The notes beneath the pieces are model-generated. The model had not been told where the DNA came from and did not search any database. It was given only the letters and a program-made list of their open reading frames with translations. A stretch of DNA of 64,000 nt from Nitrospirota bacterium (lineage in GTDB: Bacteria; Nitrospirota; Nitrospiria; Nitrospirales; Nitrospiraceae), in the NCBI GenBank assembly GCA_040757595.1, contig JBFLWP010000001.1, positions 185,771-249,770 of the forward strand, written 5' to 3'. This document shows, piece after piece, positions 15,687 through 23,848 of the stretch (positions are counted from its first letter, which is position 1; every line of letters begins with the position of its first letter). A program made the position numbers and the translations under genes.

Positions 15687-16622
15687 ATGCCCGCCCGCCT
15701 CCCCATCCTCCCGGCCTTCCCGCTCCTGATGCCGCTCTTCCTGACCGCCTGCGCCGCCCAGCCGGAGATGCCCCTCTGGTTCGATTCGATCCAGCGGCTG
15801 CCGATCAAGACCGTCATGGTGAACGGGGATCGGATCGCCTACCTGGACGTGGGAGCCGGGCCGCCGGTCATCCTCGTCCACGGCTTCGGCGGCTCCCTGT
15901 GGCAGTGGGAGTACCAGCAGGCCGCCCTCTCCGCCTCGCACCGCGTGATCACGCTGGACCTGCTGGGCTCCGGCCTCTCCGACAAGCCGGACATCGCCTA
16001 CACGCCGACCGAGATGGTCGAGTTCCTGCGCGGCTTCATGGACGCCGTCGGCGTGCCGCGCGCCTCGCTGGTCGGCAACTCCATGGGTGGCGGGCTGGTC
16101 ATCGGGCTGGCCCTCACCTACCCGGACCGGGCGGACCGGCTGGTGCTGATCGGCGGCCTGCCCGACCACGTCAAGGACCGGCTGGCCAGCCCCCTCATCA
16201 AACGGTCGGTGGAGACGAGCGCGCCCACCTGGCTCGTCCGGCTCGGCAACTGGCTGCTGGGCCGGGGCGTGACCGAGTCCGTGCTCAAGGAAATCGTGCA
16301 CGACCACTCGCTCCTGACTCCGGCCGTGATCGAGCGGTCCTACCGCAACCGGCGGCAGCCCGGGCTGATCGCCGCGATCATGGCCATGCCCAAGAGCCTG
16401 CCCCTGTGGGAGGAGGGATTCGCCAAACGGTTCGGCGAGATTCGCCAGCCGACCCTGATCATCTGGGGCAAGGAAGACCGGGTCTTCCCGCTCCAGGCCG
16501 GCTGGGACCTGCACGCGGCCATCCCCGGCTCCACCTTCGCCTCGATCCCCGAAGCGGGGCACATCCCCCAGTGGGAGCGGCCGGACCTCGTGAATCCGGC
16601 CCTGCTGCGGTTCCTCCACTGA
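15687..16622 (+). CDS. Alpha/beta hydrolase, predicted lipoprotein
   Basis: An exported serine hydrolase of 311 residues. The N terminus has a hydrophobic signal ending in LTAC, a lipobox, so the protein is probably anchored by lipid to a membrane. The hydrolase fold shows VILVHGFGGSLWQWEYQ (oxyanion region), VGNSMGGGLVIG with the nucleophile Ser, LIIWGKEDRVFP with the acid Asp, and PEAGHIPQWERP with the catalytic His. A helical cap lies at about 165-235. It starts 27 bases after the carboxyltransferase gene. Substrate unknown; esterase and haloperoxidase-like activities are both possible. Confidence 0.87.
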   Translation: MPARLPILPAFPLLMPLFLTACAAQPEMPLWFDSIQRLPIKTVMVNGDRIAYLDVGAGPPVILVHGFGGSLWQWEYQQAALSASHRVITLDLLGSGLSDKPDIAYTPTEMVEFLRGFMDAVGVPRASLVGNSMGGGLVIGLALTYPDRADRLVLIGGLPDHVKDRLASPLIKRSVETSAPTWLVRLGNWLLGRGVTESVLKEIVHDHSLLTPAVIERSYRNRRQPGLIAAIMAMPKSLPLWEEGFAKRFGEIRQPTLIIWGKEDRVFPLQAGWDLHAAIPGSTFASIPEAGHIPQWERPDLVNPALLRFLH

Positions 16623-16659
16623 AGAACCGGCCGGCTCACCAACTCGCCTGCGCGCGCCC

Positions 16660-16688
16660 TTGACACAAGCCGGAATCCGTCGGAAGAT
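16660..16688 (+). promoter_or_regulatory. Possible promoter of lipoprotein thiol peroxidase gene
   Basis: A perfect TTGACA (16660-16665) lies 71 bases before the start codon. The -10 region about 17-19 bases later (GAAGATAC) is poor, so the call rests mainly on the -35 box. Confidence 0.3.
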
Positions 16689-16736
16689 ACCGCCCGGAAC
16701 GGACGCCAGGCCGCGCACGTAGCACGGAGGACGACC

Positions 16737-17402
16737 ATGAACCCTTCCTTTCACTCCATACAGACCCTCGCGGTATCGGCCGCGCTGCTCATCACGCTCG
16801 GGTTCGGAGGCTGCACGTCCAAGGGCGGCTCCGAGACGGGCTTCATGTACAAGGACCTCCCGGTCGCGAAAGGGACCGCGGCCCCGGGGGACGGCAACTC
16901 GGTGACCTTCAAGGGGACGCCCATGGCCCTGGCCGGGCCGGGGATCAAGACGGGCGACCAGCTCCGGAGCGTGAAGGTCGCGCAGGGGGACCTCTCGCTG
17001 ACGGACATCGCCGACACCAAGGGGAAGGTCCGGATCATCAGCGTCGTGCCCTCGCTCGACACGGTCGTGTGCGAGCAGCAGACCCACTACCTGAGCGAGA
17101 AGAACAACGGGCTGGACAAGGGCGCGGAGCTGATCACGGTCAGCGTGGACACCCCGTTCGCCCAGGCCCGGTTCGCCAAGGAAGCCAAGATCAAGAACGT
17201 GACGTTTTTGTCCGATTACAGAGGTGGGGATTTCGGCAAGACCTACGGGCTGCTGGTCAAGGACCCGCACTTCCTGGCGCGCGCCGTCCTGGTGGTGGAC
17301 AAGGACAACGTCGTCCGTTACCTGCAGGTCACGCCGGAGCTGGCCCAGATGCCGGACATGGAAGCGGCCTTCCAGGCCGCGAAGGCCCTGACGAAGAGCT
17401 AA
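16737..17402 (+). CDS. Tpx-type thiol peroxidase, lipoprotein, resolving Cys absent
   Basis: Atypical peroxiredoxin that reduces peroxides. GGAGGA precedes the ATG. Residues 1-26 are a lipoprotein signal ending in FGGC (Cys26), which is unusual because Tpx is normally periplasmic-soluble or cytoplasmic. The peroxidatic Cys112 is in PSLDTVVCEQQT. The resolving Cys of the family (in the RFC motif after TPFAQ) is replaced: the sequence reads PFAQARFAKEAKI, with Ala147 at that place. The protein therefore should work as a 1-Cys enzyme or depend on an external thiol. Between the lipobox and the Tpx core lies an extra segment of about 25 residues. A repeat-derived hairpin with a T-rich tail follows the stop. 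Confidence 0.87.
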   Translation: MNPSFHSIQTLAVSAALLITLGFGGCTSKGGSETGFMYKDLPVAKGTAAPGDGNSVTFKGTPMALAGPGIKTGDQLRSVKVAQGDLSLTDIADTKGKVRIISVVPSLDTVVCEQQTHYLSEKNNGLDKGAELITVSVDTPFAQARFAKEAKIKNVTFLSDYRGGDFGKTYGLLVKDPHFLARAVLVVDKDNVVRYLQVTPELAQMPDMEAAFQAAKALTKS

Positions 17403-17481
17403 TGGCTGATGGCCTATGGCTCCAAGCCTCTGACGCTCTTGTCTTGCCATATGCTATAAGCCATACGCTCTTATCTTTTTC
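17402..17481 (+). repeat. Period-7 inverted array with T-tract, possible terminator, word ATGGCCT
   Basis: Left arm ATGGCTG, ATGGCCT, ATGGCTC (17402-17422); right arm GCCATAT, GCTATAA, GCCATAC, GCTCTTA (17446-17473), followed by TCTTTTTC. The hairpin plus T-run directly after the thiol peroxidase stop (17400-17402) would suit an intrinsic terminator. Confidence 0.8.
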
Positions 17482-17494
17482 TTAGGTGAGTCCC

Positions 17495-18886
17495 ATGCTC
17501 CACTACGACATGCTGGTGATCGGGAGCGGCCCCGCCGGCCAGAAGGCCGCCATTCAGACCGCGAAGCTGCGCAAGCGCGTCGCGATCGTCGAGAAGGAGC
17601 CGCACGTCGGCGGCGCGTCGCTCAGCACCGGCACGCTGCCGAGCAAGACCCTCAAGGACGCCATCTACTACCTGCACGGCTTCAAGCTCCGGTCGTTCCC
17701 CAACATCACCTACTCGCTCAAGAAGAACTTCACGATGCGCGACCTGATGGCCCGCAAGGAACTGGTCGTCAAGAACGAGCTGGCCATCATCACGAACCAG
17801 CTCGAGCGGAACGACGTGGAGATCATCTCGGGGACCGCCTCGTTCGTGGACCCGCACACGGTGCAGGTGACCAAGCGGAACGGCCAGACGGAGACCCTCC
17901 AGGCCGACTACGTCGTGATCGCCACCGGCTCGCGCCCGCGCCGGGGGGACGGCATCCCGTTCAACGACCGGACGATCTTCGACTCGGACACGATCCTGGC
18001 CAACGACTCCATGCCCAAGACCATGGCGGTCCTGGGCGGGGGCGTGATCGGCTGCGAGTACGCCACCGTGTTCGCCTCCTTCGGCATCAAGGTCACGCTG
18101 GTGGACCGGCGGAAGGAGCTGCTCCGGTTCGTGGACCAGGAGGTCGTCCAGGCCCTGATCTACCGCATGCGGACCAACAACGTCACGGTCCAGTTGGGCG
18201 AGGAGATCATTGCCGTGAAGGAGGACGACCGCGGACGGGCCGTGACGACGCTCAAGAGCGGCAAGACCATCGTAACCGACACGCTCCTCTACTCGATGGG
18301 CCGCTCCTCGAACAGCGAGGAGCTGAACCTGGACGCCATCGGAATCAAGACCGACAAGACCGGCCTCATCAAGGTCAACGAGCACTACCAGACCGACGTC
18401 CCCAACGTGTACGCGGCAGGCGACGTGATCGGCTTCCCCGGCCTGGCCTCCACCTCCATGGAGCAGGGCCGGCTGGCCGCCTGCCACGCCTTCAACGTCA
18501 AGCAGTCCTCGCTGCCCAAGATCATGCCCTACGGCATCTACACGATCCCGGAGATCTCGACCGTCGGCAAAAGCGAGGAGGAGCTGACCGAGAACGGCAT
18601 CCCCTACGAGACCGGCCGGGCTTTCTACAAGGAGATCGCCCGCGGGCAGATCTTCGGCGACGTGGACGGGCTGCTGAAGCTCATCTTCCACCGGGACACG
18701 CTGCACCTGCTCGGCGTCCACATCATCGGGGAGGGCGCGACTGAGCTCATCCACATCGGCCAGGCCGTGCTGACCTACGGCGGCACCGTGGACTTCTTCG
18801 TCCACAACGTCTTTAACTACCCCACCCTCGCCGAGTGCTACCGCACCGCGGCCTTGGACGGCATCAACCGCCTCGGCCGCAATTAA
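17495..18886 (+). CDS. sthA: SthA-type soluble NAD(P) transhydrogenase (flavoprotein)
   Basis: FAD-dependent pyridine nucleotide-disulfide oxidoreductase family member that most resembles the Si-specific transhydrogenase, which moves hydride between NADPH and NAD. The ATG at 17495 follows AGGTGA; a GTG 9 bases upstream is less likely. Motifs in 463 residues: VIGSGPAGQKAAIQ (FAD), GGASLSTGTLPSKT where true disulfide reductases have the CxxxxC pair (none here, as in SthA), AVLGGGVIGCEYATVFA (NAD), VYAAGDVIGFPGLA, and a C-terminal dimer domain. Lack of redox cysteines rules out dihydrolipoamide dehydrogenase and glutathione reductase. It is followed 10 bases later by the tenA-like gene. Confidence 0.88.
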   Translation: MLHYDMLVIGSGPAGQKAAIQTAKLRKRVAIVEKEPHVGGASLSTGTLPSKTLKDAIYYLHGFKLRSFPNITYSLKKNFTMRDLMARKELVVKNELAIITNQLERNDVEIISGTASFVDPHTVQVTKRNGQTETLQADYVVIATGSRPRRGDGIPFNDRTIFDSDTILANDSMPKTMAVLGGGVIGCEYATVFASFGIKVTLVDRRKELLRFVDQEVVQALIYRMRTNNVTVQLGEEIIAVKEDDRGRAVTTLKSGKTIVTDTLLYSMGRSSNSEELNLDAIGIKTDKTGLIKVNEHYQTDVPNVYAAGDVIGFPGLASTSMEQGRLAACHAFNVKQSSLPKIMPYGIYTIPEISTVGKSEEELTENGIPYETGRAFYKEIARGQIFGDVDGLLKLIFHRDTLHLLGVHIIGEGATELIHIGQAVLTYGGTVDFFVHNVFNYPTLAECYRTAALDGINRLGRN

Positions 18887-18896
18887 AGGACCGGCC

Positions 18897-19565
18897 TTGT
18901 CGTTCTCCGCGCACCTGCGCAAGCTCGCTCGGCCCGTCTGGGACGCGCAGCTCGCCCACCCCTTCGTCCTCGCCCTCGGCAAGGGCACGCTCCCTGCCAG
19001 GAAGTTCAAGTATTACATCCTCCAGGACGCCCGGTTCCTGGAGGACCTCTCGCGCGTGTTCGCGGCTGGCGCGCAGAGGGCGCCGGACGCCGAGTCGCGC
19101 CTGCGCTTCGCGAAGCTGGCGGAGGAGACGGTCGTCGTCGAGCGGAGTCTGCACGAGAGTTACGGCAAGCGTTGGAAAATGACGCCCCGGGACATGGCCT
19201 CCGTCCCGATGGCCCCGACCAACTACGCCTACACGCGGCACATGCTGGCAGTGGCGGCGGCCGGCACGGCGGCGGAGATCACGGTGGTCGCCCTCCCCTG
19301 CGCCTGGATCTACTGTGTGGTGGGGCAGCACCTGTTGCAACACGGCCCGCCGAAGGCCGGCCATCCCTACCGGGACTGGCTCCTGCTCTACGCCTCGCCG
19401 GAGTTCGCCGAGGTGCAGCGGTGGATGCGCGCCAGGGTGGACGAGTGGGCGAAGGAGGCGAGCCGGGCGGAGCAGCGGCGGATGGAGGAGGCCTTCCTGA
19501 TCAGCTCGCGGTACGAGTGGATGTTTTGGGAGATGGCGTGGAACGAGGAGGAGTGGCCGGTGTGA
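18897..19565 (+). CDS. tenA: TenA/PqqC-family protein, probable aminopyrimidine aminohydrolase
   Basis: Helical TenA fold; such enzymes hydrolyse thiamine breakdown products to regenerate the pyrimidine HMP. The TTG start follows AAAGGA by 7 bases. The 222-residue protein has the family N terminus (FSAHLRKLARPVWDAQLAHP), FKYYILQDARFLEDLSRVFA, ALPCAWIYCVVGQHL, where the Cys corresponds to the TenA nucleophile region, and RYEWMFWEMAWNEE at the end with the conserved Glu. Its salvage role is supported by a thiD gene 4.4 kb downstream, not adjacent. It directly follows sthA. A different substrate, as in other TenA-like groups, cannot be excluded. Confidence 0.83.
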   Translation: MSFSAHLRKLARPVWDAQLAHPFVLALGKGTLPARKFKYYILQDARFLEDLSRVFAAGAQRAPDAESRLRFAKLAEETVVVERSLHESYGKRWKMTPRDMASVPMAPTNYAYTRHMLAVAAAGTAAEITVVALPCAWIYCVVGQHLLQHGPPKAGHPYRDWLLLYASPEFAEVQRWMRARVDEWAKEASRAEQRRMEEAFLISSRYEWMFWEMAWNEEEWPV

Positions 19566-20003
19566 AGAACCGGCGCGGGCTGGCCGGGGCCTCCCTGCTC
19601 AGAAGCTGCGGCTCGACCGCACTAAGCGCCGCCTCCTGCTCACCTGCGGAACTCGCCGGCATGCCGCTTCGCGAAGCCGGCTCAAACAGTCCTCGGCACG
19701 GCTAGGAAGCCGCCGCATCTGCTCGCTAAGTCGCGGTGCCCTCGCCTCCGCATTCGCGAGTCGGCCTCCGGCCAGCCCGCTAACGGAAGAGAACCGGCCA
19801 AGGAGTGGGAGAGAGGATTGCAAGAGTGGGCTGCGAGCCTTACATGATGCCTTTTCCCCTCGCCCCTTGCAGGAGAGGGCTAGGGTGAGGGGGGGGCATG
19901 GACCGAAGATTCTTCGTATAGCATCACTTTGCCAAGATGGAAGCTCTTGAGACCATTTGAAGATTTCTTGCAGGACGTTCATTCTTGTCCCTCGGTCCTG
20001 CGT
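19566..20003. other. Gene-free GC-rich region with palindromic elements
   Basis: This 438-base gap holds no convincing gene, although a 127-codon frame is open on the minus strand (19599-19982); its Arg/Leu-rich composition looks like translated repeat DNA. The part 19577-19735 is a patchwork of short imperfect palindromes (for example CCGCTTCGCGAAGCCGG). A REP-like hairpin is at 19856-19892. It probably represents dispersed intergenic repeat material. Confidence 0.5.
19856..19892. repeat. REP-like palindrome
   Basis: CCCCTCGCCC (19856-19865) pairs with GGGTGAGGGG (19883-19892) apart from one G-T pair, around a loop containing GGAGAGGGCTA. The motif resembles the CCCTCACCCTAGCCCTCTCC type of dispersed palindrome found in many proteobacterial genomes. 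Only one copy is in the window. Confidence 0.55.
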
Positions 20004-20186
20004 CTAATGCGATTCGTGCCAGAGGAGGTAGGCCAGGGCGCCGGGGAGGATGGCGCCGAGGACGCTGGCCCACATCGGGATCACCTTTCCGGCGACGACG
20101 ACCTCCCAGCCCAGGATGAGGCGCAGGAGGTGCGTCAGCGAGACGAGCGCGAAGACGGCCACCGCGACGGTCGTCACCGGTTTCAT
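20004..20186 (-). CDS. Small two-helix membrane protein
   Basis: A 60-residue protein starting MKPVTTVAVAVFALVSLTHL. Two hydrophobic helices are separated by a short polar turn (GWEVVVAGKVIP), and the C terminus is LLWHESH. The pattern of THLLRLILGWEV followed by IPMWASVLG matches a widespread uncharacterised family of small inner-membrane proteins. The frame is open further upstream, but only this part is protein-like. Upstream and downstream DNA is rich in repeats. Function unknown. Confidence 0.72.
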   Translation of the reverse strand: MKPVTTVAVAVFALVSLTHLLRLILGWEVVVAGKVIPMWASVLGAILPGALAYLLWHESH

Positions 20187-20342
20187 GACGGAGGTCCCCG
20201 CCTCACCGCCGCCCGGCATCAGTCGAACACCAGGTTGTGGGAGAGATACTGTTCCGACGCGCGTCTCCTCCGCCGAAGCGGCGCTTACTCTAGTACGCCG
20301 AACCCTAAGAAAAAGCAACAGCCCGGCCGTTGACCGGGCGTA

Positions 20343-20384
20343 ATCATGCGCCGGCGTGACTAAGCCATTCACGCATGATATAAG
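20343..20384 (+). promoter_or_regulatory. hicBA promoter with inverted repeat operator
   Basis: ATCATGCG (20343-20350) and CGCATGAT (20372-20379) form an 8-base perfect inverted repeat flanking the spacer of a promoter with GTGACT (20356-20361), 17 bases and TATAAG (20379-20384). The right half abuts the -10 box, as expected for autorepression by a HicB-type antitoxin. Confidence 0.42.
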
Positions 20385-20431
20385 GGAAGGGTCCGTTTGA
20401 CGTTGGTGCAGGAACACTGCGAGGTCAAGCG

Positions 20432-20674
20432 ATGCGATATTCGGTTTTCCTGGAGCCGGTGAAGGAACCGGAGTTTGAAGGCTACTACTACGCCCGCGTT
20501 CCCGCCCTGGATTTGACCACGCATGGGAAAGGCGTTGAGGGCGCTCTGGCCGCTGCGAAAGAATTGACGGCAGCCTGGATTGCGGAAAAGCGCGCGCACG
20601 GCGAACCCGTCCCCGTCGAATCCCAGTCAGTCGTCACGCACATCGAGATTCCGGATGCCCTTCTCAGCGCGTGA
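20432..20674 (+). CDS. hicB: HicB-family antitoxin
   Basis: An 80-residue protein with the HicB RNase-H-like N-terminal fold: [27 protein letters not shown], then the helix [20 protein letters not shown]. It would bind and neutralise the HicA mRNA interferase encoded immediately downstream (reading frames overlap by 20 bases). There is no obvious C-terminal DNA-binding helix-turn-helix, so autoregulation may depend on the complex. GAGGTCAAG precedes the ATG. Antitoxin-first order is the reverse of the classical hicAB arrangement but common in this subgroup. Confidence 0.85.
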   Translation: MRYSVFLEPVKEPEFEGYYYARVPALDLTTHGKGVEGALAAAKELTAAWIAEKRAHGEPVPVESQSVVTHIEIPDALLSA

Positions 20675-20861
20675 GGTCTTGGCCAAACTCCTCCGAGCCG
20701 GCTTTGAAGAAGTCAGACAGTCCGGAAGCCATAGAATCCTGCGCCATCCCGATGGGCGACAAACCTACGTCGCCATGCATCCCGGCACGTTGCCGACCGG
20801 AGCGTTCCGAAAGATCCTCAAACAAGCCAGATTGACTGAAGAGCAATTCCGAGAGTTGTAA
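20655..20861 (+). CDS. hicA: HicA-family mRNA interferase toxin
   Basis: A 68-residue HicA toxin with the double-stranded RNA-binding-like fold. The signature is [22 protein letters not shown], where the His in GSH is the catalytic residue, followed by the strand [20 protein letters not shown]. The ATG at 20655 lies inside hicB, giving translational coupling. Both genes seem intact, so the module is probably functional. It could stabilise this region or respond to stress. Confidence 0.88.
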   Translation: MPFSAREVLAKLLRAGFEEVRQSGSHRILRHPDGRQTYVAMHPGTLPTGAFRKILKQARLTEEQFREL

Positions 20862-20896
20862 GGCGGGCAGCGTGAGTCCGGAACGGCTGCGCCACC

Positions 20897-21892
20897 ATGA
20901 CGCCGAAACAGATAGGGCTGAACCTCGGCGGGCTGATCGTCCTGATCGGCCTGCTCGCCGGCTGGTACTGGCAGTCCACCGGAGCGCGGGCGGTGCCGGC
21001 CCTGATCGAATCGCTTAGGCAGGAAGAGCCGGACCGCCGGATCATGGGCGCCCAGGCGCTGGCCTCCATCGGCCCGGCCGCCAAACCCGCCGTGCCCGCC
21101 CTGATCGAGCAGGCCCTCCACGATCCCGTCGAATATGCCGGCGTCGAAGCGGCCCAAGCCCTCAAGACGATTGACCTGCCCGCGGCCAGAAGGGTGACGG
21201 CCGCCTATCTCCCCGCCCTCGCGGACCGGGACCCTCAGGTGCGGCGGAAAGCCTGCGCCGTGCTGGCCGGCCTGGGGCCTGTGGCCAAGCCGGCCGTGCC
21301 TGCGCTGATCGCCGTGCTGCAGGACCAGGACGATTTGGTCCGGGACCGGGCCGTCCGCGCCCTCGGCAGCATCGGCATCCCGGCCGGCCTCGTGCTGCCC
21401 GCCCTCACCCAGGCCCTGCAGGATAAAGCTTGGCAGATCCGCTACGCGGCCGTCACGGAGTTCGCCTTTTCCACCGCGGCGCCCGACGCGGCCCTTCCAG
21501 CTCTCACACATCTCTTGCACGACGAGAATAAGAGCACGGGCGCGCTGGCTCAATCCGCCGTGGACCGGGCGAAGCGCGATCGGCAGAGTGAAGTGGCCTC
21601 GTTCACGAGCATGTTGCAGCTCGGACAGAGCCGGCCCTACGTCCTCCACCAACTGGCCAAGCTGGGGCCGGAGGCGGCCGAATCGGTGCCGGCGCTGATT
21701 CCGATCCTGAAGGACGAGGTCGCCCTGCACCGGTACCTGGCGGCTGAAGCCTTGGGGGCGATCGGACCCTCCGCGAAGGACTCCATGCCGGCTCTGAACG
21801 AATTGTTGGAGGACGACGATCCCGTGGTCCGCGACAGCGCCGCCGAGGCCTTGAAGGCCATCGCCGGCCCGGTCGGGCATGCAGGAGGCTGA
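20897..21892 (+). CDS. HEAT-repeat protein with N-terminal membrane anchor
   Basis: 331 residues. The N terminus (LNLGGLIVLIGLLAGWYWQS, about residues 8-27) is a signal anchor. The remainder consists of HEAT/PBS-type helical repeats of about 35 residues, recognised by recurrent phrases such as RIMGAQALASIGPAAKPAVP, KACAVLAGLGPVAKPAVP, VRDRAVRALGSIGIPAG, and LAAEALGAIGPSAKDSMP, with Pro-Ala-Leu at the end of each unit. One middle section (about 220-250) is degenerate. Such proteins act as protein-binding scaffolds. The gene is followed after 5 bases by a membrane protein gene, probably in one operon. Confidence 0.85.
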   Translation: MTPKQIGLNLGGLIVLIGLLAGWYWQSTGARAVPALIESLRQEEPDRRIMGAQALASIGPAAKPAVPALIEQALHDPVEYAGVEAAQALKTIDLPAARRVTAAYLPALADRDPQVRRKACAVLAGLGPVAKPAVPALIAVLQDQDDLVRDRAVRALGSIGIPAGLVLPALTQALQDKAWQIRYAAVTEFAFSTAAPDAALPALTHLLHDENKSTGALAQSAVDRAKRDRQSEVASFTSMLQLGQSRPYVLHQLAKLGPEAAESVPALIPILKDEVALHRYLAAEALGAIGPSAKDSMPALNELLEDDDPVVRDSAAEALKAIAGPVGHAGG

Positions 21893-21897
21893 CCCGG

Positions 21898-22374
21898 ATG
21901 GCGGAAGGGAACAGCCGCCTCACCGTCTTGACGATCGCGCTCTACTGGGGTGGCGTCGGCCTGGGCCTGACCCTGCCCTGGCTCATCCACCTGGGCCATG
22001 AGGTCTACGGCCGGAACGTTCCGCTCCGGACCGCGCTCCAGCGTTTCGGCATGGAGCTCCTCGCGCCCGGGTACAATCTGTTTCTGGTGGGCGTATTCAA
22101 CGCCGTGCCGTTCGTCCTCCTGTCGGTCTTCCTCCTGTTTCACCTCGGCACGGCACCGCCGCACGGAGCCGTCACGGTCGCGCGTCGCGTCGCGGGGGTC
22201 GCCGGCGCCTGGCTTGCGGCGCTCGGGCTCTCCCTGTGGGTCCACCTGTCCCTCGCCCTCCACCCGGACGCGCAGGGGGCCCTGGCCGTTCTGTTCCTCC
22301 CCTTTTACGTCTTCCTCCTGATGCTTGCCGGCTATGGCTGCGGCCGTCTGATCAGCCGGCTCTGGGCGCACTGA
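21898..22374 (+). CDS. Hypothetical multi-pass membrane protein
   Basis: A 158-residue protein with four predicted membrane helices: LTIALYWGGVGLGLTLPWLI, YNLFLVGVFNAVPFVLLSVF, VAGVAGAWLAALGLSLWVHL and LAVLFLPFYVFLLMLAGYG. A short cytoplasmic or periplasmic loop (residues about 37-60) follows helix 1. AGGAGG lies 8 bases before the ATG. The start is 5 bases after the HEAT-repeat gene stop, which suggests that the two proteins work together at the membrane. Family not recognised. Confidence 0.75.
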   Translation: MAEGNSRLTVLTIALYWGGVGLGLTLPWLIHLGHEVYGRNVPLRTALQRFGMELLAPGYNLFLVGVFNAVPFVLLSVFLLFHLGTAPPHGAVTVARRVAGVAGAWLAALGLSLWVHLSLALHPDAQGALAVLFLPFYVFLLMLAGYGCGRLISRLWAH

Positions 22375-22646
22375 GCCTCGTCAGCTTCAGTCGAAGCCCC
22401 CGCCCACCCATCGAGGCCGACCGTCCCTCCCTTGTGTTCCTGCCACATTTTGCACAGGAATGTACGCTCATTCGTCTCGCGACGCCCATTCCTGGCTCAC
22501 GACGAGGTAAATCCTGTTGGTTTCATTACGTTCTTGCCCCATTGCACAGGTTGCTCGTGGCACAAGAATTGATTGCGCAGTCTTCCTCGATCCGTATCAC
22601 TTGCGGCGGCATCTCATCGTCGGTGTCATCAATTCGGAGGTCAGGC

Positions 22647-22955
22647 ATGGAGGAGCTGCGCAAACATCCGCGGATGCAGGTGCATTTCGCCATTTCATTT
22701 GCCGGCATGCAGACGGAGGGGAAGGGAACGGTCACGGACCTCTCCCTGGGAGGGTGCGGAGTCGAGTGCGACCGGAGCATGCCCAAGGGGACGCGCCTGT
22801 CCCTGTCCATCAGCGCCCCGGACGAACCGACGCCGATCCAGGTGGCGATCGGCGTGGTCCAATGGTCGCTGGGACGACGGTTCGGTCTGCAGTTCCTCAG
22901 CCTGAGCGACGCGGCGAGGGCGCGCATTCAGCGGCTCGTGCAGCATCCATCTTGA
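22647..22955 (+). CDS. PilZ-domain protein
   Basis: A stand-alone 102-residue PilZ domain, a likely receptor for cyclic di-GMP. The start MEELRKHPRMQVHFAISFAG includes the RxxxR-like motif (RKHPR), and VTDLSLGGCGVECDRSM carries the second PilZ motif (D/N-x-S-x-x-G-G). The protein ends SDAARARIQRLVQHPS. The ATG at 22647 has GGAGG 6 bases upstream, and the upstream open frame is not homologous. No flagellar or cellulose gene is close, so the effector is unknown. Confidence 0.87.
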   Translation: MEELRKHPRMQVHFAISFAGMQTEGKGTVTDLSLGGCGVECDRSMPKGTRLSLSISAPDEPTPIQVAIGVVQWSLGRRFGLQFLSLSDAARARIQRLVQHPS

Positions 22956-22989
22956 TCGGTCCGGCGGCGGGACGCTCGCGGGTGGACGC

Positions 22990-23814
22990 TTAACGAGACT
23001 TCTTGGGCGGCTTGCGCTGGGCCCCGTCCGATTCGCCCAGACGGGCTTTGAGGCGGGCGATCTCCACTTCCTGGTCTTCCAGCTTTTCCTTCAACCGCTC
23101 GATCTCCTCGCGCAATCTCTCCACCTGCGCCTTCAGGTCCCCGTCGCCTGCCGGAGCCGTCGGCGCCGGCAGGGTCGTGCTGGCCATGAACGTCGGCAAG
23201 TCGAGGACGAGCGCGGCGGCGGGCGTCCCGCCATAGCCGGCCGGCCAGCTCTCCGCCGACGAGACGACCGCCTTCGGCGGGTTGAACCCCAGGGTCTTCC
23301 CGGTCCGCTTGAGGGCTCGGAGCGGATGGGCCCTGACCTGTTTCAGCCCGTCCGATCCGGAAGCGACCGGCTCTCGGTGGTTGGCGATGACCACGTGCAG
23401 GAGTTGGTCCTTGAGGAAGAGCCCCCCGGAGGTGACCGTCTGGCCCCCGCCTGCCTGCCGGGCGACCGCAAACACGATCCATTCGGGAGGGCCGGCCATT
23501 TGAAAGGCCCGTCTGACGCCGGGAGCCAGGAGGCGGGCTTCGTCCGGCGAGAAGACCGGCTCCGGAGGGGGGACCTTCTCCAGGAGCCCCGCCCGTTCTT
23601 CCACGAGGAGCCGGCCCAGCATGGCCTCCAGGTCCCCGTCCGCCCAGACCGCCGGATGGTCGTTCTTGACCTCGGCGACCCCGGCCGGATCGGCGTAGGC
23701 GTCCAATCTGATCAGGAGGGCCGGCTCGTTCTGGACGTCCCGCGAGACGAGCGCGGGCCCGGCGCAGCCGAGGCAGGCCAGCAGCACGGAGCAGACGAGC
23801 AGGCGCGCGGTCAT
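22990..23814 (-). CDS. Lipoprotein with C-terminal coiled coil
   Basis: A 274-residue protein that I do not recognise. The N terminus MTARLLVCSVLLACLGCAGP has a lipobox ending at Cys17. The middle (about 20-210) is a soluble domain with SPDEARLLAPGVRRAFQMAG and PPEWIVFAVARQ; the C terminus (about 225-262) is a strong heptad coiled coil (LKAQVERLREEIERLKEKLE) and then a basic tail. The start at 23814 is chosen because the frame upstream is not signal-like. Its promoter (TTGCCG-N17-TATAAG) is back to back with that of thiD. Confidence 0.75.
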   Translation of the reverse strand: MTARLLVCSVLLACLGCAGPALVSRDVQNEPALLIRLDAYADPAGVAEVKNDHPAVWADGDLEAMLGRLLVEERAGLLEKVPPPEPVFSPDEARLLAPGVRRAFQMAGPPEWIVFAVARQAGGGQTVTSGGLFLKDQLLHVVIANHREPVASGSDGLKQVRAHPLRALKRTGKTLGFNPPKAVVSSAESWPAGYGGTPAAALVLDLPTFMASTTLPAPTAPAGDGDLKAQVERLREEIERLKEKLEDQEVEIARLKARLGESDGAQRKPPKKSR

Positions 23815-23848
23815 GGATCGCTTTCCCCTCTCCCGAACGGCCTCGTGA

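Noticed and set aside
13731..17450. 1239-codon open frame on the minus strand opposite the carboxyltransferase, hydrolase and peroxidase genes
   Set aside because: It is antisense to three well-identified genes; its His/Arg/Gly/Gln-rich translation is typical of the shadow of GC-rich coding sequence.
20310..20339. GCCCGG/CCGGGC hairpin followed on the minus strand by a T-run, like an intrinsic terminator
   Set aside because: The T-run starts 6 bases after the stem and no minus-strand gene lies upstream that would need a terminator.
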